Shown one piece after another: positions 55,525 through 64,000 of a stretch of DNA of 64,000 bases (positions are counted from its first letter, which is position 1; each line of letters opens with the position of its first letter). The DNA is from Gilliamella sp. wkB178. Lineage in GTDB: Bacteria; Pseudomonadota; Gammaproteobacteria; Enterobacterales; Orbaceae. The stretch covers positions 310,001-374,000 of the forward strand of contig NZ_LZGK01000013.1 of assembly GCF_001690705.1 (NCBI RefSeq), written 5' to 3'. Below the pieces are notes generated by a model, which saw only the letters and a program-made list of their open reading frames with translations, did no database searches and was not told where the DNA came from. A program made the translations under genes and the position numbers.

Positions 55525-57261
55525 ATGTCAAATAAATATAGCTCATATAATACTATCAAACAATTGTGGCCCTTCATTAATCCACATAAAAAAGCTTTAG
55601 TTGTTGCTATTATTGCTCTTTTACTAAATGCAGCAACTGATGCAACATTAATATCATTAACTAAACCATTATTGGATGATGGTTTAATGAATAAAAATTA
55701 TGATTTGTTAATTTATTTCTCTATCGGTATTATTGGGTTAATTGCAATCCGAGGATTATCAAATTATGGTTCTACATATTGTCTTTCTTGGTTGTCCGGT
55801 AAAGTGATAACTAAATTTAGGCAACTGATTTTTGAACATTTAGTCAGAAGTCCTATTAGTTACTTAGATAAGAATCCTGTAGGCGAGCTTGTTACAATTA
55901 TTACATATAATACTCAACTTTTATCCAAGGCTTCATCAGATGCGCTTATTATATTAGTAAGAGAAATAGCTTATGCTATCGGTTTATGTATAGTGATGTT
56001 TTATGGGAATTGGCGATTAGCACTTGTTTTAATTATTGTGGTACCTATAGTTATTTTTGTTGCTCAATTTATAGCAAAAAAATTCCGCAACGCGCTTGTT
56101 ACAATGCAAAAAGGTATAGGGAATATTGCAATAGCTACAGATGAAATGTTAAAAGGCCATAAAGAAATTTTAATTTTTAATGCACAGAAATATGAAAAAA
56201 ATAATTTCTATTCCATTAATAAAATTTTTAGGCGAAGTCTTTTAAAAATTGTACTTGTTTCTAGTTTATCAACACCAATAATACAATTAATTGCGACATT
56301 GGCTTTAGGATTAATTTTATTTTTAGTTGCTAGTCATGATTTAGATATTACTCCTGGTTCATTTACTGTAGTTTTTTCCGCTATGGTTGCAGTTATGCGT
56401 CCTCTTAGAGAACTTACTAGTGTTCAGCTTGAATTACAAAAAGGGTCTGTAGCTTGTGAAACATTGTTTAACCTATTAAATTCACCACTTGAAAAAGATA
56501 ATGGAAAAATTGAATTGAAAAGAGCGAAAGGTAATATTGAATTTCATGAAGTTACTTATACTTATCCAACAAGAACTAATCCGGCTTTAAATAAAATCAG
56601 TTTTAAAATCAAAGCGGGTGAAACTGTTGCTTTAGTTGGTAGATCTGGTGCAGGTAAATCTACAATAGCGAGTTTAATTCCTAGATTTTATGATATCCAA
56701 AAAGGGAATATACTTTTAGATGGTTTAAATATTAATAGTTATACTTTGGCTTCATTGCGTGATCAAATAGGTTTGGTTTCACAAAAAGTTCATTTATTTA
56801 ATGGAACAATAGCAGAAAATATTATTTTTGGGGCAAAGTATAAGTATAGTCGGGAAGATATTGTAAAAGCAGCTAAACAAGCTAATGCTATGGAATTTAT
56901 AGAGAAATTAGAGTATGGTTTGGATACTGAAATTGGAGATAACGGAGTTTTATTATCTGGAGGACAACGTCAGCGAATTGCTATTGCAAGAGTATTATTA
57001 CGTGATAATCCTATTCTCATTCTTGATGAAGCGACAGCTGCTTTAGATAATGAATCAGAACGATTAATTCAGCAAGCAATCGAGCATTTACAAAAATATC
57101 GAACGTCTATTATTATTGCTCATCGTTTATCAACTATTGAAAAAGCCGATCATATATTAGTTATTGATGATGGCAAAATAATAGAAATAGGTACTCATAA
57201 AACATTGTTATGCCAAAATGGTGTTTATGCCAAAATGTATCAGATGCAGTTTAATTCTTAA
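55525..57261 (+). CDS. MsbA-type lipid A/LPS flippase, paralogue A
   Basis: 578-residue ABC exporter with a fused six-helix domain and ATPase. Walker A GRSGAGKST, signature LSGGQRQR and Walker B ILILDEATAALD are intact. It follows E. coli MsbA throughout. Arg78 and Arg148 equivalents (AIRG, LVREIA) are kept, and the Lys299 position is Arg (RPLREL). In the first cytoplasmic region the usual SRITYD reads TIITYN. It lies 12 bp before a second MsbA gene and is the more diverged of the two. Confidence 0.88.
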   Translation: MSNKYSSYNTIKQLWPFINPHKKALVVAIIALLLNAATDATLISLTKPLLDDGLMNKNYDLLIYFSIGIIGLIAIRGLSNYGSTYCLSWLSGKVITKFRQLIFEHLVRSPISYLDKNPVGELVTIITYNTQLLSKASSDALIILVREIAYAIGLCIVMFYGNWRLALVLIIVVPIVIFVAQFIAKKFRNALVTMQKGIGNIAIATDEMLKGHKEILIFNAQKYEKNNFYSINKIFRRSLLKIVLVSSLSTPIIQLIATLALGLILFLVASHDLDITPGSFTVVFSAMVAVMRPLRELTSVQLELQKGSVACETLFNLLNSPLEKDNGKIELKRAKGNIEFHEVTYTYPTRTNPALNKISFKIKAGETVALVGRSGAGKSTIASLIPRFYDIQKGNILLDGLNINSYTLASLRDQIGLVSQKVHLFNGTIAENIIFGAKYKYSREDIVKAAKQANAMEFIEKLEYGLDTEIGDNGVLLSGGQRQRIAIARVLLRDNPILILDEATAALDNESERLIQQAIEHLQKYRTSIIIAHRLSTIEKADHILVIDDGKIIEIGTHKTLLCQNGVYAKMYQMQFNS

Positions 57262-57273
57262 TAAAAAAATACT

Positions 57274-59046
57274 ATGAAAAAAAATGATAACCAATTAATA
57301 GATAACGACTTAGATCGGGATTCATCCACTTGGAAAACTTTTTCTAAGTTGTGGCCGTATATATCAAAACATAAATTTACTCTTCTTTTATCCATATTAT
57401 TGCTTATTCTAAGTGCATTTGCAGATACTTCACTCATTGGATTATTGCAACCACTATTAGATAAAGGTTTTGTTGAAAATGATCAAAATTTTTTAATGAT
57501 GGCTCCTTTTTATATTTTTGGTTTAGTTTTACTTAGAAGCATTGCTAATTATGGATATTCGTTCTTTTTGTCATTAGTTTCTACTGAAATTGTTTTAAAA
57601 ATTCGGCAAAGACTTTTTAATCACTTTGTTGATGCTCCTGTTAGTTTTTTTGACCAAAATTCTACTGGTAGATTATTATCTCGAATTACTTATGATACTG
57701 ACCAAGTTGCCTCTTCTTCATCGGATGCTTTAATCACTATAGTACGTGAATCAGCTTTTATTTGCGGATTGTTTTACACAATGTTTGTCAATAGCTGGCA
57801 GTTGTCTTTATCTTTACTTATCATCACCCCAATTGTAATTGGTTTAATTACTTTTATTTCTATAAAGTTTCGAAAATTAGCTAAAAGAATGCAAAATTCA
57901 ATGGGTAGTGTTACGATGTCCGTAGAACAGATGTTAAAAGGTCACCGAGAAATTATCCTTTTTGGTGCTCAAGATGAAGAGTCTAAAAACTTTGATAAAG
58001 TAAATAATAAATTTCGTCGGGATGGTATGCGATTAGTTTCTATTTCTGCATTATCAACTCCTATTGTTCAACTTATAATCTCATTTGCCATTGCTTTTGT
58101 ATTATTAATGGCTAGTAATCCTGACTTAAATATTACTCCAGGACAGTTTACTGTTGTTTTCTCTTCTCTGGTTGCATTAATGCAACCAATCAAAAGTTTA
58201 ACCAGCGTAAATGCTGATTTTCAAAAGGGTATGGCTGCTTGCCAAACATTATTTGCTATTTTTGAACAACCAATTGAGGAAGACAATGGTAAACTAAATA
58301 TTGATCGCGTTAACGGTAAAATTGACTTTAAACATGTTACTTTTACTTATGAGACTAGACAAGAACCGGCATTGCAAGATATTAGCTTTTCCGTAGAATC
58401 AGGTAAAACTGTTGCTTTAGTGGGGCGTTCTGGATCAGGTAAAACGACTATAGCTAGTTTGTTACCCCGATTTTATGATATTATTCAAGGAGAAATTTTA
58501 ATTGATAACTATAATATAAAAGATTTAACTTTACATTGTTTACGTGACCAAATTGGTTTAGTGTCACAAAATGTTCATTTGTTTAATGATACGATAGCCA
58601 ATAATATAGCTTATGGAAATATCGGGAAATACTCTCAAAAACAAATAGATAAAGCAGCTAAAGAAGCCAACGCGTATGATTTTATTATGAAAATGGAAAA
58701 AGGTTTTGATACAGTGGTTGGTGAAAGTGGTATATTATTATCTGGTGGTCAACGCCAACGTATTGCCATAGCTAGAGCTTTATTACGTGATACTCCAATC
58801 TTAATTCTTGATGAAGCGACTTCAGCTTTAGATACTGAATCGGAGAAAGCAATACAAAAAGCTTTAGATGAATTACAAAAAGGGCGAACATCAATAGTCA
58901 TTGCGCATAGATTATCAACTATTGAAAATGCCGATGAGATATTGGTCATTGATAATGGTCATATTGTTGAACATGGTAATCATCAAGAATTACTTTTGAA
59001 AGATGGTTTATATGCTAAATTATATAAAGGAAAATTAGCTTATTAA
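57274..59046 (+). CDS. msbA: MsbA lipid A/LPS flippase, paralogue B
   Basis: 590 residues, closer to E. coli MsbA than its neighbour (STWKTFSKLWPYI at the start, then STGRLLSRITYDTDQVASSSSDALITIVRE). All three lipid A phosphate-binding positions (Arg78, Arg148, Lys299 equivalents) are conserved. ATPase motifs are GRSGSGKTT, LSGGQRQR and ILILDEATSALD. It flips lipid A-core across the inner membrane. It is probably co-transcribed with paralogue A. lpxK, the usual neighbour, is absent. Confidence 0.92.
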   Translation: MKKNDNQLIDNDLDRDSSTWKTFSKLWPYISKHKFTLLLSILLLILSAFADTSLIGLLQPLLDKGFVENDQNFLMMAPFYIFGLVLLRSIANYGYSFFLSLVSTEIVLKIRQRLFNHFVDAPVSFFDQNSTGRLLSRITYDTDQVASSSSDALITIVRESAFICGLFYTMFVNSWQLSLSLLIITPIVIGLITFISIKFRKLAKRMQNSMGSVTMSVEQMLKGHREIILFGAQDEESKNFDKVNNKFRRDGMRLVSISALSTPIVQLIISFAIAFVLLMASNPDLNITPGQFTVVFSSLVALMQPIKSLTSVNADFQKGMAACQTLFAIFEQPIEEDNGKLNIDRVNGKIDFKHVTFTYETRQEPALQDISFSVESGKTVALVGRSGSGKTTIASLLPRFYDIIQGEILIDNYNIKDLTLHCLRDQIGLVSQNVHLFNDTIANNIAYGNIGKYSQKQIDKAAKEANAYDFIMKMEKGFDTVVGESGILLSGGQRQRIAIARALLRDTPILILDEATSALDTESEKAIQKALDELQKGRTSIVIAHRLSTIENADEILVIDNGHIVEHGNHQELLLKDGLYAKLYKGKLAY

Positions 59047-59113
59047 TAAGCTATAAAAATAATTAAAAAACACAAATCTTAATGATTTAACTGAATAGAA
59101 TAGATAAGCAAAT

Positions 59114-60247
59114 ATGATAAATAAATTATTGAGATTTATTAAATATTTAAATAGACAGCGTAATTTAAAAGTTAAACCATTAAAAATAGCGATTAAATTA
59201 GCTTTATTGAATCATAAAAAAAAAATAAGAACTGTTTTATCGCCAGAAAAATATAAAACTGTTGCGATTCTTATGAATGATCAAGGTATCGGTGACGCAA
59301 TAGTTACATCTTATCTAATTAGAACTCTTCGCGATAAAGGTTATACTGTATATGTTATTGTAGAAAAAAGAATAGCTTTTTTATTTGATGAGTTTATTAG
59401 AGTTGATGGCACTTTCTTATATGATAAAAAGAAGAATATTAAATACTTATCTAAGCAATTAGATAACCTAAAAATTGATGTTGCTATTGATCTCGTTGAT
59501 AAAGGTGATAATAGTGTAAGACGTTCACAAATACTTTCAACTATTAAACCTATACACACAATTGGTTTTAATCAAGAACAGTATAAACTTTACGACACTT
59601 CTATACCTTATTTTGAATATTCTTCCCATATTTCTGTTCGTAGTATAAAAGTGCTTGATATTATGAAAATTAAAACTGATGTAGTTAAGTACTATGTTAA
59701 TATACCAAAAGAAATTGAAATGTCTGTACAGGATTTTATTAACAAGGAAATTGGAAATGATAAGAAAATTATTATTTTCAATCCTTATGGTTCAAATGAA
59801 GCTAGAAGTTTTTCTGATGCCCAAATTGATACTATTTTATTTTTTCTGTCACAGTATAAAAACTATTTAACAATGGTAGTAGGAGAACAAAATAAAATAG
59901 GCCGTCTAAAAGTAAATGATAAACAGAATATTCTAATCAATCCATTTAGTTCTTTTTTCTCTACCGTGGCGTTAATTAAATTATCAGCTTTTGTAATCAC
60001 AGTAGATACTTCTATCGTGCATATTGCATCTATTTATAATAAAAAAATGGCTTGTGTTTATAATAACCGTATTATTGATAATAAATTTATCAATAATCTT
60101 GTTTGGGGGCCTAATTATTCTAATGCGGTGCAGTTGTTTACTAATGATAATCTTGGTACAGGATTAGGAGATCAGATTGCTAATCTAGATCCTAATATCA
60201 TTTTACAACATTTGAAAAGTAATTTAGAAAAACTAAGCACTAATTAA
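59114..60247 (+). CDS. Family 9 glycosyltransferase (heptosyltransferase-like)
   Basis: 377 residues, GT-B fold. AILMNDQGIGDAIVTSYLIRTL matches the GT9 N-terminal motif, and ITVDTSIVHIASIYNKKM matches the C-terminal nucleotide-sugar motif. A Lys/Arg-rich leader of about 45 residues precedes the domain and contains a run of ten A residues (59216-59225). Related to ADP-heptose:LPS heptosyltransferases, but the donor is not assured. It pairs with the next gene, another GT9. Confidence 0.85.
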   Translation: MINKLLRFIKYLNRQRNLKVKPLKIAIKLALLNHKKKIRTVLSPEKYKTVAILMNDQGIGDAIVTSYLIRTLRDKGYTVYVIVEKRIAFLFDEFIRVDGTFLYDKKKNIKYLSKQLDNLKIDVAIDLVDKGDNSVRRSQILSTIKPIHTIGFNQEQYKLYDTSIPYFEYSSHISVRSIKVLDIMKIKTDVVKYYVNIPKEIEMSVQDFINKEIGNDKKIIIFNPYGSNEARSFSDAQIDTILFFLSQYKNYLTMVVGEQNKIGRLKVNDKQNILINPFSSFFSTVALIKLSAFVITVDTSIVHIASIYNKKMACVYNNRIIDNKFINNLVWGPNYSNAVQLFTNDNLGTGLGDQIANLDPNIILQHLKSNLEKLSTN

Positions 60248-60298
60248 ATTTTTGACATTTTAGATAACAGTGAACTCTAATAAATTTTAGAATTTTAA

Positions 60299-61552
60299 AT
60301 GTTATTACTTATTAAAAAATTAACAGGATTTATTTTGAAAAGTTTTAAAGAAAAAGTTAGGCGGTTAAATTGGAAACGTAATTTTATAACAAAAAAAATT
60401 AAATATTTTATCTATATAAAAATATTGACTTTTCTTATTTTTTTTCTTAGAAAAAAAGGCTCTTTTAATTCTAATGAGATTAATAAAGTTCTTATATTAA
60501 GAAATGATTGTATAGGTGATATGATTGTCACGACCCCATTCATCCGATATTTATTTCATGCAGGTTATGAAGTTTATGTATCATCAAGAAAAAATAGTTT
60601 AGAGATTTTAATGGGGAATCCTTACATTAAAGGATGTTTTTTATATGATGACAAAAATTTTCGCACATTAATAAGATCACTTAAAAATATTAGAAAGCAA
60701 CATTTTGATTTAGCTATTGACGCTAGGTTTCATCGACGATTAGATTTGACTCATTTATACTTTTGTTGTTTCGTGAAAACTTCAAATTTATTAAGTTATA
60801 ACAAAAGTAATATTAAATCATTTAATATTTCCCTTCCTTATTATAAAGCAAACAGTCATGTTACAAATCAACTAAAGTATTATTTAGATAATTTAAATAT
60901 AAATTATGATTTATTTAATTATGATATTTTTATTGATTATGGAAAGGATAATTATGTTCAAAGTTTTATAGATAACCTTATTAATTTAAAAAAAAAATTT
61001 GTAGTAATTAATCCATATGGTGGTTCCCACTATCGTTGCTTGTCTAATGTTCAAATAGAAAAAATATGTGATCTTTTTAAGTGTTCTTATCCTCAATATA
61101 AAATTATTATAATAGGGCAACCTAATAGATTAAATACACTATGCATAGATGAAATTATTAAATTTCAATCTCAATCAATTAGAGATGTTATCCCATTGAT
61201 AAAAAAGGCAGATTTAGTTATTAGTGTTGATACGTCCATTGTTCATATAGCTTCTGCTTTTTCAATCAAATGTATATCTATTTACATGGAGCCACTTTCT
61301 CCAAGTCTAGATAATTTAAAATCTGTATACAGCCGAGCATTAAGTGACTATAAATATTTACAACAAGATTTGCTTTTGGATAAAAAATATATAAAAAAGC
61401 ATAAACCGGATCTTTCCATGCAAATAAATAAAGATCTTTGGGCTCCCAATAACGAAAATGCTAAACAAATTGTATTTTATGTTAATAGCATTGAGGCAAT
61501 TGAGACTAGTAATTTAGTAAATTCAATAAACCAATGCATTGAAGTTAATTAA
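60299..61552 (+). CDS. Family 9 glycosyltransferase (heptosyltransferase-like)
   Basis: 417 residues, paralogous to the preceding gene. VLILRNDCIGDMIVTTPFIRYL near residue 65 and ISVDTSIVHIASAFSIKC near 305 are the GT9 motifs. A long basic N-terminal extension (residues 1-60) with a hydrophobic patch may anchor it at the membrane. A run of ten A residues lies at 60988-60997. It ends overlapping by 8 bp the convergent GT8 gene. Confidence 0.85.
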   Translation: MLLLIKKLTGFILKSFKEKVRRLNWKRNFITKKIKYFIYIKILTFLIFFLRKKGSFNSNEINKVLILRNDCIGDMIVTTPFIRYLFHAGYEVYVSSRKNSLEILMGNPYIKGCFLYDDKNFRTLIRSLKNIRKQHFDLAIDARFHRRLDLTHLYFCCFVKTSNLLSYNKSNIKSFNISLPYYKANSHVTNQLKYYLDNLNINYDLFNYDIFIDYGKDNYVQSFIDNLINLKKKFVVINPYGGSHYRCLSNVQIEKICDLFKCSYPQYKIIIIGQPNRLNTLCIDEIIKFQSQSIRDVIPLIKKADLVISVDTSIVHIASAFSIKCISIYMEPLSPSLDNLKSVYSRALSDYKYLQQDLLLDKKYIKKHKPDLSMQINKDLWAPNNENAKQIVFYVNSIEAIETSNLVNSINQCIEVN

Positions 61553-62513
61553 ATTTACTACTTAATTTATTAATTAGATAAATACTGTAATATTTGAACC
61601 AATTAATTAAATTTCTTTTCTTTAAATAATTATTTGCATAAATCCGATAGTCATGAATACGCATTTTGGATTTGTAACTGGCAAGTGGTGTTGTTGCCCA
61701 GGGAGTAAAATGTTTATAAAAACAATAAATTTCTTGGGCTAACCCTTTATGTTCTTGATACCATATTTTTCTTGCACCAGTAAAATGAATAATATAGGGC
61801 AAAGTTGTTTTATCGTAGAAAAAGTTATCTCTTTGGTCGTCATTCATCCAAGTAAATAGATAATTCCATTTATTTTCAATCAATAGCACTTGATTTTGCA
61901 AAACAATATTAAGAGCATCTTGATCCGGATAGATCAGTTCTTTTGATTGCGGTGATGATAATAATATTTGGTTAACTTTTTCCTCAGTATCAAAGTTTAT
62001 CCAATTATTGATGTTAATATATAAAAAACCTGAATTAAAATAATATTTAGAAGTTAGTTTTAATCGGTTTTTATTTTTCAACATATTATCATTATTTAAT
62101 GAATCAGGTGTCACAGCACAAACTACCGAATCTATATTTATATTATTAATCTCTGAAATATCACTAAAACATAAAGTGTCAGCATCAAGATAAATAAATT
62201 TATCAATATTTCCATGTAATAATCGAGGTACGCATAAGCGAATATACATTGAACGATTAATGTGTTTAACTTTATTATTTAGATTATCAATGTATTTAGT
62301 TAGTTCATTTGGAGGAATTGAATAAATACTTATTGATGAGCTTATTTTTTGTAATTTTTGTTGTTCTTCGAGAGTAACATCATATAAAAAAACATGAAAA
62401 TGAATATTATTATGCATATTATTTAAAATAATAGAGGTAATAGATACCCCTACATGCTCCAAATAATTGGAATCAGTGCAATATGCTATGTTAATAATAT
62501 TATTGTTCATCAT
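61545..62513 (-). CDS. Family 8 glycosyltransferase
   Basis: 322 residues. INIAYCTDSNYLEHVGVSI near the start, DxD motif YLDADTLC near 108, FNSGFLYININNW near 155, YPDQDALNIVL and IIHFTGARKIWYQ near 240 define GT8. It is transcribed against its neighbours and is flanked by plus-strand genes on both sides. Likely an LPS core or O-chain hexosyltransferase. Confidence 0.87.
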   Translation of the reverse strand: MMNNNIINIAYCTDSNYLEHVGVSITSIILNNMHNNIHFHVFLYDVTLEEQQKLQKISSSISIYSIPPNELTKYIDNLNNKVKHINRSMYIRLCVPRLLHGNIDKFIYLDADTLCFSDISEINNINIDSVVCAVTPDSLNNDNMLKNKNRLKLTSKYYFNSGFLYININNWINFDTEEKVNQILLSSPQSKELIYPDQDALNIVLQNQVLLIENKWNYLFTWMNDDQRDNFFYDKTTLPYIIHFTGARKIWYQEHKGLAQEIYCFYKHFTPWATTPLASYKSKMRIHDYRIYANNYLKKRNLINWFKYYSIYLINKLSSKFN

Positions 62514-62652
62514 TAATGCTCTTATATCTCTAACCTTAATATTTAGTCATTTGCTGTTAAATATGTCAACTTAAAAAAGTTTATTAGTTCTTTGTTTAAT
62601 TTTATATATGTTACAATATATCTAGATTTCAAACCATTATTAAACATTTTAT

Positions 62653-63621
62653 ATGCAAGAAAATATTTTTATAAGTAAAATATCAACAATATTTGAGAAT
62701 TCAGTTATATCGCAATCAACTTTGCATATTGCTTTATGTTTTGATGATAATTATGCAATGCCTGCAGGTATTGCTATGTCTTCTGTTATTGTTAATAATC
62801 TAGATAAAAATCTAGTTTTCCATTTATTTGCTAATAAAGTCTCAAATGAGAAAATTGCACGCTTCAATGAATTAAATAAAAAAAATATCACTATTATTTG
62901 TTATGAAATTAGTGAAAACTTTTCAGTTAATCCGGATACTTTAATATTACATGTTTCAGCGTCTACTTGCTTACGGTTTATTGTGCCTCAACTTTTAAAT
63001 AAAATTACTTCGCGAGTATTATATTTAGATTGTGATATTTTATGTACTAACAATCTTAATGAGTTAATTAATATTAATTTAGATAATAAATATTCAGCGG
63101 TAGTTCCGGATGTAGATAAGACCCAAGAAAAACAATGTGCTGCCTGTGGTATTCCTTTTGGTGAATATTTTAATGCAGGAATGATATATATTAACACTGA
63201 TATGTGGGTTGAAAATAACCTGACCGATAAAGCATTTACTATGATTAATAGTGGCAAAGTATATAAATTTGCTGATCAAGATGTTCTTAATATTTTAATG
63301 CAAGGTAAAACAGTGTTTTTACCCCGACGTTTTAATAACCTTACTTCTCTTACTGTTGCGGGTAATGAAGACAGTCAAGTTGATAAAGATGCAGTGATTA
63401 TTCATTATGTCACCGGTAATAAACCATGGTATAGGTTATATTTAACTCCAACTTACCAGCAATACATAGCTTCTTCACCATGGGCAAATGATAAATTATT
63501 ATTGGCCAATGAAAATGCTCCATCAACTACAAGACGATATGCAAAGCTACTAGCCAGCCAACATAAGTATGTTCTAGCATTTAGATATTATTTACTTTAT
63601 TTAAAACATAAATTATTTTAA
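62653..63621 (+). CDS. Family 8 glycosyltransferase
   Basis: 322 residues, the same length as the preceding GT8. LHIALCFDDNYAMPAGIAM near residue 24, DxD variant YLDCDILC near 122, FNAGMIYINTDMW near 175, FADQDVLNILM and IHYVTGNKPWYRLY near 255 match WaaO/WaaJ-like transferases. The tail is again basic-aromatic. It is followed after 19 bp by another GT8. Confidence 0.88.
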   Translation: MQENIFISKISTIFENSVISQSTLHIALCFDDNYAMPAGIAMSSVIVNNLDKNLVFHLFANKVSNEKIARFNELNKKNITIICYEISENFSVNPDTLILHVSASTCLRFIVPQLLNKITSRVLYLDCDILCTNNLNELININLDNKYSAVVPDVDKTQEKQCAACGIPFGEYFNAGMIYINTDMWVENNLTDKAFTMINSGKVYKFADQDVLNILMQGKTVFLPRRFNNLTSLTVAGNEDSQVDKDAVIIHYVTGNKPWYRLYLTPTYQQYIASSPWANDKLLLANENAPSTTRRYAKLLASQHKYVLAFRYYLLYLKHKLF

Positions 63622-63640
63622 AAGTGTTAAGGAACATGTT

Positions 63641-64000
63641 GTGATTAATGTTGACAAGTTTATTAATAAAAGAAAAAAGTTATTAAATTATGATTTTACA
63701 AATAGCAAACAAGTTTTACATATTTTACTTTGTTTTGATAATAATTATGCCTTATCGGCCGGAGTAGACGTAATTTCTATTATTGAGAATAATAAACATC
63801 TTGAAATCCATTTTCATTTATTTACACATAATATTTCTGAAGAGAATAGACAAAAGTTTGCTTTAATTTCAGCAGATAAAATAGCAATAACGGAATACAT
63901 TATTAATGATCAATTTCAAATTGATCATAAAAATACTGAACAATTTCCTATAGCAGCTTGTGTAAGATTGATAGCCCCTATTGTTTTAAAAAATACTGCG
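63641..64000 (+). CDS. Family 8 glycosyltransferase, N-terminal part (cut by window end)
   Basis: The frame is open from GTG 63641 to the window end (120 codons). AAGGA lies seven bases upstream. HILLCFDNNYALSAGVDVISII near residue 29 and the IHFHLFTHNISEENRQKF stretch align with the GT8 gene just upstream, so this is a paralogue in tandem. The DxD motif lies beyond the window. Confidence 0.8.
   Translation, partial: MINVDKFINKRKKLLNYDFTNSKQVLHILLCFDNNYALSAGVDVISIIENNKHLEIHFHLFTHNISEENRQKFALISADKIAITEYIINDQFQIDHKNTEQFPIAACVRLIAPIVLKNTA

Noticed and set aside
60361-60372. GGCGGTTA resembling an ops (RfaH) element
   Set aside because: Lies inside the second GT9 coding sequence and not in a leader; imperfect match.

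Overview
The window looks like chromosome from a low-GC gammaproteobacterium. Almost every recognisable gene has its closest remembered relative in Enterobacterales or Pasteurellales. The strong AT bias, the E. coli-like micro-synteny (gltIJKL-lnt-corC-ybeY, cydDC-trxB, hofMNOPQ/mrcA, rpsF-priB-rpsR-rplI, hinT-lpoB-nagZ) and the many small relocations together suggest the family Orbaceae (Gilliamella/Frischella-type insect gut symbionts). That assignment is inference; no 16S rRNA gene is present.

Positions 1-42.7 kb are mostly housekeeping. They hold the end of a DUF4139 gene and recD; the glutamate/aspartate ABC transporter gltIJKL; lnt-corC-ybeY-rlmH-rsfS (envelope lipoprotein acylation plus ribosome maturation); cydDC-trxB (thiol export and thioredoxin reduction); a nitroreductase with an AmpG-like permease; ldhA, mltB, a TSUP exporter and an ArgO-like exporter; a Sel1-repeat protein; and a tRNA-Lys/Val/Val operon. 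Next come a com/hof type IV pilus (DNA uptake) operon whose first gene is an apparent HofM-HofN fusion, then yigL, tusA, ygfX, mrcA, rsmD-yhhL, tRNA-Gly, a PQQ glucose dehydrogenase, a TetR regulator with acuI and a striking double-palindrome operator, a YiiG-like lipoprotein, chaB, the S6 ribosomal operon with a structured leader, and hinT-lpoB-nagZ followed by a tyrR lacking its ACT domain.

Positions 42.7-64 kb form a visibly more AT-rich surface-glycan locus. It contains rfbB, two GT2 glycosyltransferases, a tandem pair of acyltransferase-3 genes duplicated together with their flanks, a decayed GT2 remnant, a coiled-coil/glycerophosphotransferase-like protein with a 114-bp internal tandem repeat, a GlfT2-like galactofuranosyltransferase with UDP-galactopyranose mutase (glf), two tandem MsbA-type lipid A flippases, two GT9 enzymes and four GT8 glycosyltransferases. 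The last GT8 runs off the window. Mixed strands, convergent overlaps, paralogue pairs and a gene remnant are what is expected of a diversifying LPS outer-core or O-antigen region. The genes together suggest an LPS or other glycan carrying galactofuranose and O-acyl groups, with MsbA-type flippases encoded beside the glycosyltransferases.

No CRISPR array, complete insertion sequence or prophage was recognised. The items most worth following up are the HofM-HofN fusion, the acuI operator, the MsbA pair, the acyltransferase duplication with the GT2 remnant, and the GlfT2-like enzyme with a changed metal-site motif.
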